Part shown: piece after piece, positions 33,991-42,103 of the stretch
How the letters are laid out: each line of letters opens with the position of its first letter
Position numbering within the stretch: the first letter of the stretch is position 1
Assembly (NCBI GenBank): GCA_014380365.1
Contig: JACMJZ010000003.1
Coordinates: 62,001-126,000 of the forward strand
Reading direction: 5' to 3'
DNA length: 64,000 nt
From: Pyrinomonadaceae bacterium
GTDB lineage: Bacteria > Acidobacteriota > Blastocatellia > Pyrinomonadales > Pyrinomonadaceae
The notes under the pieces: generated by a model
What the model was told of the DNA's origin: nothing
Seen by the model: only the letters and a program-made list of their open reading frames with translations
Database searches by the model: none
Program-made: the position numbers and the translations under genes

Positions 33991-36009
33991 ATGCGCACCC
34001 GCAGGAGTTTCCTTGTTGTTTCATGTCTTGCCGCGCTGGTCGGAGCTACCACAGCAAACTCAATCGCGCAGGTGCCAGCACCGAAAGCGCCGGCGCCGAT
34101 TGTCGCGACGGTGGAGGTCACTCCAGCCAGCACAGACATCTTGCCGGGCCAGAAGGTGAAATTTACAGCGGTGGCGAAAGATGCCGCGGGCAACGTGATC
34201 AAAGCGCCTCCATCAACCTGGTTTGCCGCTCCTTTCGATCTGGCAGGCGTGGACGAGTCGGGAACAGTTTCATTCTTTGGTCCGGGCGAGGTGCTGATTG
34301 GGGCTATTGTGGGCGGCAAGCCACACTTCACTAAAGTCATGGTCAAGGCCGGCCCGGTGACCCAGGTTGAAATCGCTCCCGTTAAAGCGTCACTGATAGC
34401 GGGTGCCACCAGCAAACTCACGGCTGTCGCCAGGAGTTCAGAAGGAAATCCGCGCAACGACGCTTCGTTGAAATGGTCTTCCAGCATGCCCGAAGTAGCA
34501 ACAGTAGATGCAGCCGGCGTGGTAAGAGCGCTGGCGCCCGGCCGGGCACAAATAAGCGCCTCCTCAGGAAGCGGCACCGGCACCGTGTCCGTAACGGTGG
34601 TCAATAGCAATCTGGCGGGACTTTCAATTGAACCACGGTCGACAAACGCGCGCACCGGAGATGTTGTGCGTTTCAATGTGCGGGCCAGGTCCGGCCAGGC
34701 GGATAACTCCGCAGTGCGCTGGACGGTCAGTGGCCCTGCCGCAACTGTAGACGCGGACGGCGGATTCGTAGCTGAGCTTCCCGGCTCGTATGTAATAACC
34801 GCGGCAAGTGGCCGCGAAGAAGCGATCGCCTCGGTAGTCGTGGCGCCACGCAATGCAGAGCGGGAGCTAGACGTTGTTGGACGAGCGCGCACGAAAGACT
34901 TCGCCGCCGCTGAAGTTTGGGTCTTCGGTAACTACGCATACCTTTCCACAATCTCCGACAAGTTTCTCGTTTACGACATTTCTGATCCGGCTAGTCCAAA
35001 ACTAACTGACACGATCAAAGTGGACGCCCGGATTGTTAATGACATCACCACTACCGCTGACGGCAAGATTCTGGTGATTTCGCGCGAAGGCGCCTCCAAC
35101 CGCAAAAACGGCATCGCCTTTTACGACAATTCCGATCCCGCGCATCCCAAACTGGTTTCCGAGTACACCGCCACCGTAACCGGCGGCGTTCATAGCGCGT
35201 TCGTTGACACGCACTACGTTTACCTGACCGACGACGCCACCGGTTCAATGCGGGTGATTGACTTTGCGGATCTGAAGAATCCGAAAGAGGTAGCGCGATG
35301 GGAAGTCCCCAACCAGGTAGCCGCAACCATTCGCACGAGTGAAGGGGAAACGGTGGGCGGTCGTTACCTGCACGACTTGCAGGTGAAAGATGGACTCGCT
35401 TATCTCGCTTACTGGCGCGACGGGATGATCGTGCTGGACGTGGGAAACGGGATCAAGGGTGGCAGCCCCGAGCGTCCCGTGCTGGTAAGCCAGTTGCGGT
35501 TTAATCATCACGAGCTTTACGGCAATGGCTGGCTCGCGGGCACGCACTCAGTCTTTCGTTACAAAAACTACGTCTTCGTCGGCGACGAAGTGTTTCCGCC
35601 GATATTCGATGTCCAGGGCCGCGAACGTGTGCCTGTGCGCGGCATTGTTCATGTGGTGGATGTCTCCGATATTAGTAATCCGCGCAAGGTTGGTGAGTAT
35701 CCGGTGCCGGAATCAGGCGCGCATAATATGTGGGTTGAGGACGACATAATGTACATGGGTTATTACAACGGCGGCGGGCGCATCGTCGATGTTTCGGGAG
35801 AACTTCGCGGCGACCTCTACCGTCAAGGCCGCGAAATCGGACACCTCTGGGCGGGCGATCCTGATGGCTTCAAGCCCAATCTTCCTTTTACCTGGGGCGC
35901 ACAACCACACAAAGGCCTCGTCTATTTCAACGACGTCCACAGCGGCATCTGGATAGTTAAACTCGGCGACGCGAAGACGAAAGGTTCGACCACGACGCCC
36001 GGACACTAG
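33991..36009 (+). CDS. Secreted LVIVD-repeat protein with bacterial Ig-like domains
   Basis: 672 residues. The N-terminus MRTRRSFLVVSCLAALVGATTA has an RRSFL pattern that could direct Tat export. Three Big-2/Ig-like domains follow (about residues 35-120, 122-205, 208-285), each with the VxxVxxxPxxxxLxxGxxxxLxAxaxxxxG pattern. Then LVIVD-type propeller repeats: GNYAYLSTISDKFLVYDISDPASPKL, HYVYLTDDATGSMRVIDFADLKNPKEV, GLAYLAYWRDGMIVLDV and GIVHVVDVSDISNPRKVGEYPV, ending with a HSGIWIVKL strand. Likely a surface or periplasmic binding protein. AGGAGA lies 8 nt before the ATG. Confidence 0.85.
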   Translation: MRTRRSFLVVSCLAALVGATTANSIAQVPAPKAPAPIVATVEVTPASTDILPGQKVKFTAVAKDAAGNVIKAPPSTWFAAPFDLAGVDESGTVSFFGPGEVLIGAIVGGKPHFTKVMVKAGPVTQVEIAPVKASLIAGATSKLTAVARSSEGNPRNDASLKWSSSMPEVATVDAAGVVRALAPGRAQISASSGSGTGTVSVTVVNSNLAGLSIEPRSTNARTGDVVRFNVRARSGQADNSAVRWTVSGPAATVDADGGFVAELPGSYVITAASGREEAIASVVVAPRNAERELDVVGRARTKDFAAAEVWVFGNYAYLSTISDKFLVYDISDPASPKLTDTIKVDARIVNDITTTADGKILVISREGASNRKNGIAFYDNSDPAHPKLVSEYTATVTGGVHSAFVDTHYVYLTDDATGSMRVIDFADLKNPKEVARWEVPNQVAATIRTSEGETVGGRYLHDLQVKDGLAYLAYWRDGMIVLDVGNGIKGGSPERPVLVSQLRFNHHELYGNGWLAGTHSVFRYKNYVFVGDEVFPPIFDVQGRERVPVRGIVHVVDVSDISNPRKVGEYPVPESGAHNMWVEDDIMYMGYYNGGGRIVDVSGELRGDLYRQGREIGHLWAGDPDGFKPNLPFTWGAQPHKGLVYFNDVHSGIWIVKLGDAKTKGSTTTPGH

Positions 36010-36104
36010 GAGCGGTCGGCAGGAATCCGGTACTGGATCGCCCAGCCCTAGATTCGAATCTGCGTAATCGGCGCAATCGGCGGATAAGGCGATCACGAGC
36101 TGGT

Positions 36105-36407
36105 TCACTTAGAACTCGGGCGAGTTTTCCGGGTTGCGCGTTTAGGTCTTTCCTTGAACTGACTTCTCACATCGACGGCGTCATAGAGTGCTTCGGGGGC
36201 GATATCGACACCGTTTGGCCAGGCGAGCGTCCCACCTTCGACGAAGAATTTTGCAAAGAATTTCGGATCTTTTAGCGCCTTGAATACAGGACCCTTGAAC
36301 CACTGAGAGATGTCGATATGCTTTTCAGTGCCGTCGCTAAAACGCATGGCAATAACAAAGCCTTTCACGCGCTTAGCTCTATTGATTTCAGGCAAGTAAC
36401 TCTTCAT
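36105..36407 (-). CDS. DUF2442 domain protein
   Basis: 100 residues. Residues 15-75 match DUF2442: VIAMRFSDGTEKHIDISQWF, GPVFKALKDPKFFAKFFVEGGTLAWPNGVDIAPEALYD. In other genomes these small proteins often sit beside DUF4160 partners and are suspected toxin-antitoxin-like modules; no partner is found here. The C-terminal 20 residues are Arg/Lys-rich. Solo occurrence makes its role unclear. The upstream gap 36408-36537 holds no gene. Confidence 0.85.
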   Translation of the reverse strand: MKSYLPEINRAKRVKGFVIAMRFSDGTEKHIDISQWFKGPVFKALKDPKFFAKFFVEGGTLAWPNGVDIAPEALYDAVDVRSQFKERPKRATRKTRPSSK

Positions 36408-36537
36408 TCCTTTGTCATCTGGCTAATCCAGGTAAGAGACGATAATGCGAAGCATGGACTGGTGAAAACCCAAACGCCTCCTAGTCGCATTTAGAGCTTG
36501 ATGCAAGAGGACTGGCTGCGCCGTTCCTGCCGACTGC

Positions 36538-37398
36538 TTAGATCGGTTTGCGGCCAAATTCAACCAGCAGCGGCGCGAGGGAGTGGATAATCTGTTCGTG
36601 AGCTACGCCATTGCTGGCGACAATGCCGTTGCGGTTTTGCAGGTCACTCCGGTTGTAACCAAGCGGACGTCCAAAGAGATCGGTCAAACGTCCACCTGCT
36701 TCGCTTAAGATAATTTCCGGAGCACAGGTGTCCCACTGTTTTGTTTGCGGCGACAAGTGGACGTACAAATCGCATTGCTGCTCGACAATCAAGCCGACTT
36801 TGATTCCCACTGACCCGCGATTGACTTCCTCCTGCAAACCAAAAGCCCGGACCACCTTGTCCATGCGCGGGCTCCGATGAGATCTGCTCGCCGCGAGCCG
36901 CATCGTCCGCAACTCACGGTGATTGGATACGTGAGCTCGCACCGCTTCAAACTGTGGACGCTCCACCCAGGTACCGCTTCCTCGAACCGCTCGATACAAT
37001 ACTCCAGTCAATGGTTGATAAACCACGCCCAGCACGGTTTCCCCGTTTATTGAGAGTCCGATTTGCACTGCGAAGTCGCCGTTGCCATCGATGAATCCGC
37101 TCGTGCCGTCAAGCGGATCGATCATCCACACCCGCGACTTGCCCAGGCGGCGCGCGGTGTCGACAGATTCCTCGGCAAGAATGCCGTCGTCGGGAAACTC
37201 GGCGGTGAGTCGCCGTACGATCAACTCGTTAGCGAGCTTATCGGCTTGAGTTACGGGCTCAAAGTCGTGCGCCTGAGACTTTTGCTCGATGACGAGCGGC
37301 CCTTTGTATAGATCTAGGATGACTGCACCCGCCTCACGCGCGAGCTCGACTGCCACGCGCAACTCGTGATCATAACTTTGGTTTTTGGCCTGAATCAT
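36538..37398 (-). CDS. CysQ-like 3'(2'),5'-bisphosphate nucleotidase / inositol monophosphatase family
   Basis: 286 residues. Mg-dependent phosphatase signatures: EPVTQADKLAN (about 47-57), LAEES (about 74-78), WMIDPLDGTSGFIDGNGDFAVQIGL (about 91-115) and QWDTCAPEIILSEAGGRLTD (about 222-241). The DPLDGTSGF loop and long C-terminal region resemble CysQ, which recycles PAP from sulfate assimilation, but inositol- or histidinol-phosphatases share these motifs and no sulfate genes are nearby. A compact GC-rich hairpin lies upstream. Confidence 0.85.
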   Translation of the reverse strand: MIQAKNQSYDHELRVAVELAREAGAVILDLYKGPLVIEQKSQAHDFEPVTQADKLANELIVRRLTAEFPDDGILAEESVDTARRLGKSRVWMIDPLDGTSGFIDGNGDFAVQIGLSINGETVLGVVYQPLTGVLYRAVRGSGTWVERPQFEAVRAHVSNHRELRTMRLAASRSHRSPRMDKVVRAFGLQEEVNRGSVGIKVGLIVEQQCDLYVHLSPQTKQWDTCAPEIILSEAGGRLTDLFGRPLGYNRSDLQNRNGIVASNGVAHEQIIHSLAPLLVEFGRKPI

Positions 37399-37457
37399 TT
37401 CATTGCCAGCTGTGGCTGCGTCCGCGCCGTAAGCAAAGCCAGTCTCTCACGCTAAGG

Positions 37458-37500
37458 ACTGCGGCTTTGCCGCAGCACAGTGCGGCGGCAGAGCCGCAGT
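37458..37500. repeat. GC-rich hairpin, ctgcggctttgccgc
   Basis: ACTGCGGCTTTGCCGC (37458-37473) and GCGGCAGAGCCGCAGT (37485-37500) match at 15 of 16 positions with an 11-nt loop. It lies between two genes on the minus strand, just after the decarboxylase stop, and could terminate that transcript. Confidence 0.75.
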
Positions 37501-37524
37501 TAGTCAAATCGCACATCACTCCTG

Positions 37525-39033
37525 TTATTCCAACTCGCGTGCGGCGTCGCGAATGATGTCGAGCGTCTGATCGATATCTGCGCGCGTCGTGCGAAAGTTT
37601 GTGATACAGGCGCGCAGCGCGAAACGTCCTCCCAGCGTCGCGCTCGAAAGATAGGCTCGCCCGCCGCGCTGCACCGCCAACATTATCTGATTGTTCAGTT
37701 CGTCCAGTTCAGAATTGAAGGCATCGTCGAGCCCCTCTGGCTTTGCCAACAAACCCGGCGGCACATAGCGAAAGCAGCAGATGCTCAACTCCGGAGCCGC
37801 GAGCAATTCAAAGTCGCCGGCCTCCGCGACACGTTCGCCTAAGTAGGCGGCCAGCGCGTTGTCTTCGCTAATGGCTGCGGCAATTCGGTCCACTCCATAA
37901 TAACGAAGCGTTAGCCAGATTTTCAGCGCGCGAAACCGTCGCGACAGTTCTGGCCCGTAATTCCAAAACGCAAAGGCCTCGTCTTCGTTCTGCTCGTGGA
38001 CCTTGATGTAGTCGGCCTCATCGAAACTAAACGCGGCGCGCGCCCGGGCCTCGTCACGAAACAACAAACAGCCAGAATCCAGGGGAACGTAAAGCCACTT
38101 GTGTGGGTCGAGTGAAACCGAATCCGCGCGCTCCAGGCCCGCGAAAAGCGGACGCTTCGATTGATCGAGCGTTGCCAGCGCGCCATAAGCGCCATCAACG
38201 TGGAACCAGAGGTCAAATTCATGTGCGACGTCAGCAATTTCTGCAAGCGGATCGACAGCGCCGGTGTTCACCGTACCGGAACTCCCAACCACACAAAATG
38301 GTTTCAGTCCGTTTTTGAGATCGGCGGCTATGCGCTCGCGTAGGTCTGAAACGTTCATCCGAAAACGTCCGTCGCATTCCACCAGGCGAACGTTCTGCCG
38401 GCCCAGGCCAAGCAGGTCGGCGGCTTTGGGAATTGACATGTGGATCTCGCTGGAGGCGTAGATCGTCATCGGCTGGGAATTCCACAAGCCTGCTTGTGAC
38501 ACTTGCGGGTCGCAGTTCGCGCGGTGAGCGATTAGCAGCGCGGTGAAGTTTGCCATTGAACCGCCGCTCGTGAGCAGTCCGTGAGCTTTTTGATTGTCGT
38601 TGCCATACCCAATCATTTCCGCCAGCCAGCCGATGACTGTGCGTTCAACCTCCGTTGCCGCCGGGCCGGAACGCCACGAGGTGACGTTCACGTTTACAGT
38701 CGAGGCAATCAGATCGGCAAATGCTCCGGGGGCTGTGGAAGGTGAAGCGACGTAGCCAAAGAATCGCGGATGGCCATTGTGTCGGCTGCCACTCAGGATG
38801 CGACGGCAATCTTCGAGGAGATCGGCAATGGACTCGCCCTCGGTGGGCAGCAACGTGCCGAGTTGTCCGCTCGTTTTGCCCGCATGAGTTTCAGGGAAAA
38901 CCGGAAGACTCCGGATTTGGGAATAGTAGTCAGCGACGAGTTGAGTGACCTGTGACGAAAGCTCGTCGAGCGCGGCTCGGGAGATTTCGAGCGAAGAGTC
39001 GGCGGGCCTTAGTGTCTTATCAATATTGCTCAT
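37525..39033 (-). CDS. Pyridoxal-dependent group II amino acid decarboxylase
   Basis: 502 residues, normal for the aromatic-L-amino-acid/glutamate decarboxylase fold. Key elements: HPRFFGYVASPSTAPGAFADL near residue 90, LTSGGSMANFTALLIAHRA near 155-173, WFHVDGAYGALATL near 275 and the Schiff-base lysine in SVSLDPHKWLYVPLDSG near 311. Substrate (tyrosine, tryptophan, DOPA or other) cannot be read from sequence by eye. Its start codon overlaps the stop of the upstream cupin gene in an ATGA arrangement (39030-39033), so the two are translationally coupled. Confidence 0.9.
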   Translation of the reverse strand: MSNIDKTLRPADSSLEISRAALDELSSQVTQLVADYYSQIRSLPVFPETHAGKTSGQLGTLLPTEGESIADLLEDCRRILSGSRHNGHPRFFGYVASPSTAPGAFADLIASTVNVNVTSWRSGPAATEVERTVIGWLAEMIGYGNDNQKAHGLLTSGGSMANFTALLIAHRANCDPQVSQAGLWNSQPMTIYASSEIHMSIPKAADLLGLGRQNVRLVECDGRFRMNVSDLRERIAADLKNGLKPFCVVGSSGTVNTGAVDPLAEIADVAHEFDLWFHVDGAYGALATLDQSKRPLFAGLERADSVSLDPHKWLYVPLDSGCLLFRDEARARAAFSFDEADYIKVHEQNEDEAFAFWNYGPELSRRFRALKIWLTLRYYGVDRIAAAISEDNALAAYLGERVAEAGDFELLAAPELSICCFRYVPPGLLAKPEGLDDAFNSELDELNNQIMLAVQRGGRAYLSSATLGGRFALRACITNFRTTRADIDQTLDIIRDAARELE

Positions 39034-39362
39034 TTCTTTGGTGGCGGCGCGATGGCGACGAGTAGCGAGAGACGCGCCGTCGAGTTGTTTACGACGCCGT
39101 GCGGAACCCCGGCAGGTGCGAACACGAGCGAACCCTCGTCTGCATCTCGTTCTTCACTTCCCACGATGAAACTTCCGCGCCCTTCCAAAACAAAATAGAA
39201 TTTGTCCGCGCCCTGGTGCGCATGCGTGTCCTGCCGGTGATTTGGTTCGAGGCAGTTTAGACCAATCATCATCTGCTCGCCTTGCCACAGAGTAGTTTTG
39301 TAAAACTTCGCGGCTTGCGACCCGGCGCGTTCTTTCCAGTTGAGAAAGTGGTTCATCAGCAA
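39030..39362 (-). CDS. Small cupin-domain protein coupled to the decarboxylase
   Basis: 110 residues, a single double-stranded beta-helix. The metal-binding motif is visible: NHRQDTHAHQGADKFYFVLEGRG (His, His and Glu in the first cupin motif) and PAGVPHGVVN (second motif, His). Such proteins bind small molecules or modify them with a metal. Its overlap with the decarboxylase points to a common substrate, for example a sensor, tautomerase or protective binding role for an amine product. This is inference. An in-frame ATG two codons inside (39356) is an alternative start. Confidence 0.85.
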   Translation of the reverse strand: MLMNHFLNWKERAGSQAAKFYKTTLWQGEQMMIGLNCLEPNHRQDTHAHQGADKFYFVLEGRGSFIVGSEERDADEGSLVFAPAGVPHGVVNNSTARLSLLVAIAPPPKK

Positions 39363-39514
39363 GATTCCTTTGTTTAATTTTGGACCTCAAAGCTAACACA
39401 GCGTCTTTGAACGATGAAGCGCTTGCCGCTCAACGAAGGCGCGCGTATATTCCGACTCTTACAAGGCCAACGATGAGTTTGAAAACAAGCTTGAATATTT
39501 CCCCGGGCTTTTGT

Positions 39515-39604
39515 AAACCGCAAAGGACGCAAAGTCATGCCGCAAAGGACCGCGAAGGAGGGTTCTTTGCGAACCTTTGCAAATCCTTCGCGCACTTTGC
39601 GGTT
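39515..39604. repeat. Second ctttgcggtt/aaccgcaaag inverted repeat
   Basis: AAACCGCAAAGGACGCAAAG (39515 onward) with further CCGCAAAGGACCGCGAAGG on the left faces CCTTCGCGCACTTTGCGGTT on the right, ending at 39604. Same family as 28295-28414. It is open in the frame of the next gene, which makes an artificial N-terminal extension of that gene. Confidence 0.85.
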
Positions 39605-39623
39605 AAATTCAGGTTCCGTTCTA

Positions 39624-40736
39624 ATGCTTATGACTATCTCGGGATCCGCCACACTCGAAGGCACGACGCGCTATCGCGAGCGTTTCAAAGATGCCGCGCC
39701 AAAACATTTCCGTCAGCAACACGGTCTTTGGCTGTCGTCGCTCGGCATTGGGACCTATCTCGGCAACGCGGATGAAGAGACCGACGCCAGGTACACCGAC
39801 ACCGTGGTGCGCTCGGTGCAGTCGGGCGCGAATGTCATCGATACCGCCGCCAACTATCGTTTCCAACGAAGTGAAAGATCCATCGGCTCCGCGCTGCAAC
39901 TATTGACTGAAGCCCATGGCTTCGCGCGAGATGAGGTGGTTATTTGCACAAAGGGCGGCTATCTGCCGTTTGACAGCGATCCACCACGTGACGTGCGGCG
40001 CTACGTCGAGGAAACATTTGTCAAACCCGGCATCGCAGGTTTTGAGGATTTCGTTGGCGGCAGCCACTGCATGACGCCCGCATATTTGCAGCATCAACTG
40101 AACCAGTCACTGCAGAATATGAACCTGGAGTGTGTCGATGTTTACTACGTGCACAATCCTGAGTCGCAACTCGATCAAGTTTCCGACACGGAGTTTTATG
40201 CTCGACTGAGGTCGGCGTTTGAAAGCCTGGAGAAACGTCGTAACGAGGGAAAGCTGAAGGTTTACGGCGTGGCAACCTGGAACGGGTTTCGCGTTGCCGC
40301 TGGAGCGCGCGGTTATCATTCGTTGGCACGAATGGAGTCAGTTGCACGCGAGGTTGGCGGCGATTCACACGGGTTCCGTTTCATTCAATTGCCACTCAAT
40401 CTTGCCATGCCTGAAGCGCTCACGCTGAAGAATCAGACAGTAGACGGCGCGCAGGTTTCAACGCTGGAAGCTGCCGCGGCGTTGGGCTTGAACGCTATGG
40501 CCAGCGCTTCAATCCTTCAGGGACGCGTGGCACAGGGACTGCCGCCGGGTTTACGCGAGCCGCTGGGTTCGCTCGCGACGGATGCGCAAATGGCCATACA
40601 GTTTGTGCGCTCTGCGCCAGGAATCACGACGGCGCTGGTTGGCATGAGCAGTCCGGAACACGTAAGAGAAAACCTGGAGCTTGTGCATCTGAATCCGCTG
40701 GAGCCAGAACAATTCATGCAGTTGTTTTCAGAGTAA
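39624..40736 (+). CDS. Aldo/keto reductase family protein
   Basis: 370 residues from ATG 39624 (or 39630); the open frame to 39537 is repeat-derived and excluded. NAD(P)H-dependent carbonyl reductase fold: GLGTYLG-type strand GIGTYLGN (near 43), catalytic Asp and Tyr in VIDTAANYRFQRSERSIG, Lys in VVICTKGGYLP and His in VDVYYVHNPE. C-terminal TTALVGMSSPEHVRENLEL is the cofactor-binding end. Extra residues after the catalytic Lys (PPRDVRRYVEETFVKPGIAG) make it longer than typical 320-residue members. Substrate unknown. Confidence 0.88.
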   Translation: MLMTISGSATLEGTTRYRERFKDAAPKHFRQQHGLWLSSLGIGTYLGNADEETDARYTDTVVRSVQSGANVIDTAANYRFQRSERSIGSALQLLTEAHGFARDEVVICTKGGYLPFDSDPPRDVRRYVEETFVKPGIAGFEDFVGGSHCMTPAYLQHQLNQSLQNMNLECVDVYYVHNPESQLDQVSDTEFYARLRSAFESLEKRRNEGKLKVYGVATWNGFRVAAGARGYHSLARMESVAREVGGDSHGFRFIQLPLNLAMPEALTLKNQTVDGAQVSTLEAAAALGLNAMASASILQGRVAQGLPPGLREPLGSLATDAQMAIQFVRSAPGITTALVGMSSPEHVRENLELVHLNPLEPEQFMQLFSE

Positions 40737-40756
40737 GACAGGCATTCCTGCCTGTC
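40737..40756. repeat. Small hairpin, gacaggca family
   Basis: GACAGGCA/TGCCTGTC (40737-40744/40749-40756) with a 4-nt loop starts on the base after the aldo/keto reductase stop codon. Same word as at 3627-3650 and 24812-24833. Confidence 0.8.
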
Positions 40757-40824
40757 CGTTTGTCGTGAGCGGATGCTAGGTTTGTTTAGAGGACAAACAA
40801 GAAGGTCGTCCGACTGAGTTCATC

Positions 40825-41169
40825 ATGCCCAAGCGAAGATACAATTCATTCACCGAGTTTTGGCCACACTACGTTGCCGAGCACAGCAACCCACGCACGC
40901 GTATGCTCCATCTCGTTGGCACCTCAGTCGCGCTCGGTTGCGTCTGCTACTTCATTGCTTCCGGACGATGGTGGTGGTTTCCGTTGGCATTGATACCGGG
41001 TTACGGTGCGGCGTGGATTGGTCATTTCTTCATCGAGAAAAACAAGCCGGCGACGTTTCAGTATCCTTTGTGGTCATTCATGGGCGACTACAAAATGATC
41101 TGGATGATGTTGACTGGCCGGATGGAAGAGGAAGTTAAGCGAGCAGATCAAAATCGAGCGGGGCAATAG
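40825..41169 (+). CDS. Mpo1-like (DUF962) membrane protein
   Basis: 114 residues with two hydrophobic segments. The conserved pattern YNSFTEFWPHYVAEHSNPRTRMLHLVGTS and WIGHFFIEKNKPATFQYPLWSFMGDYKM is that of the DUF962/Mpo1 family, iron-dependent dioxygenases for alpha-oxidation of 2-hydroxy fatty acids in yeast; the metal-binding His residues (HSNP, HLVG, GHFFIEKN) are present. The last residues RAGQ and the TAG stop come from a fragment of the gcaatagcccgacc repeat (41153-41176), so the tail is probably not native. It is convergent with the nuclease gene, 8 bp between stops. Confidence 0.88.
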   Translation: MPKRRYNSFTEFWPHYVAEHSNPRTRMLHLVGTSVALGCVCYFIASGRWWWFPLALIPGYGAAWIGHFFIEKNKPATFQYPLWSFMGDYKMIWMMLTGRMEEEVKRADQNRAGQ

Positions 41170-41177
41170 CCCGACCG

Positions 41178-41852
41178 CTAGGTATTTCGCTCCGCAATCA
41201 CATGTGGCATCCAGGCCAGCTTCTGAAGATTCAGGATGTGCGCCACGAAGCGAGCTCGCGCATAGAACGCACGCGAGGTGCTGCCATGTCCACGCCCTTT
41301 CGTCCTCGCCTGCACGTATTCTCCCACCTCGCCGATTAGAGCATCGACACCCTTCGTCCGAATGATCGCCCGGATGGTTTCGTAGTCTGCCTCGACCTGT
41401 TTGCGGACCGACGGATTATCAAGGTCAAACTCCGCCGCGGAATGCAGAATAGAAGAAGTGTCTTCCACGTTTTCAAAAACGCGCGCTACGACGATCAAGC
41501 TGCGCAGCTTGTCGTAAAGATGGCTATCCGCAAATTTACTTGCTGCCACTTCGGCGGGCTCTATCATGGTGATGGCCATGGACTCTTTGATGCGCACTGT
41601 CCCATCCGATGCGCGGCGCAGCGGCACGACCTTTAACTCCCATGAACCAAAATCCGCCGCCTGCCGCGAGTTTTGCGGAAGGCCGAGGTAGCGTTCGATC
41701 ACGTGGCCGGCCCATCCTTTATTCTTCTTACCGTTTTTCCAAACCGTGATGCCATACTGCCCAGCCAGCGGCCGCAGGTCTTTGCCGGACAGCAATCTAA
41801 TCCGGCGCAATGCTTCAGCCCGCGGCAAGGTCTGTGTCTGTATGGTCAGCAT
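41178..41852 (-). CDS. MutH/Sau3AI-like PD-(D/E)XK endonuclease, orphan
   Basis: 224 residues. The N-terminal half reads LSGKDLRPLAGQYGITVWKNGKKNKGWAGHVIERYLGLP, then ADFGSWELKVVPLRR. Spacing of the Glu in HVIERYLG and the D-x(n)-ExK motif (ADFGSWELK) is as in MutH and type II enzymes Sau3AI/MvaI. MutH nicks hemimethylated GATC in mismatch repair; Sau3AI cuts GATC. There is no DNA methyltransferase, mutS or mutL in the window, so it is an orphan nuclease, perhaps methyl-directed repair or a remnant of a restriction system. The distinction from the MvaI/BcnI family is not secure. Confidence 0.75.
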   Translation of the reverse strand: MLTIQTQTLPRAEALRRIRLLSGKDLRPLAGQYGITVWKNGKKNKGWAGHVIERYLGLPQNSRQAADFGSWELKVVPLRRASDGTVRIKESMAITMIEPAEVAASKFADSHLYDKLRSLIVVARVFENVEDTSSILHSAAEFDLDNPSVRKQVEADYETIRAIIRTKGVDALIGEVGEYVQARTKGRGHGSTSRAFYARARFVAHILNLQKLAWMPHVIAERNT

Positions 41853-41879
41853 CTGATAAGGTCATAAATCCAAGCGGTG

Positions 41880-41985
41880 ATTTTTGTGGGTCGACGAAAT
41901 CAGAACCGGGAGCGGTAGCGACCGGGTTCCCACGCCAGCGTCACAATGCAGCTTCCCGTTCGCTACCGCTCCCGGTCCTGACTCA
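41880..41985. repeat. Second ccgggagcggtagcg inverted repeat
   Basis: Left arm 41897-41927 is identical to the arm at 26974-27004, and the adjoining GTGGGTCGAC is shared. The right arm 41955-41983 has drifted (GTTCGCTACCGCTCCCGGTC), and the centre is different in sequence and only about 27 nt long. Confidence 0.9.
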
Positions 41986-42103
41986 GTCTGCGCGGCGCTA
42001 GTTAGTAGCTTGTGTTGCCAGAAGGCAGTATAGAATGTCTACTCAGTAAAACATCAGTCTGTTCTCGGTAGCCGGAATCGCTCGCCGATACAAAAAACTA
42101 GAC

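Noticed and set aside
33912-34892. Minus-strand 326-residue ORF opposite the LVIVD/Ig-like gene
   Set aside because: Ser/Thr/Ala-rich shadow of a GC-biased coding strand; the plus strand has a signal peptide and recognisable domains.
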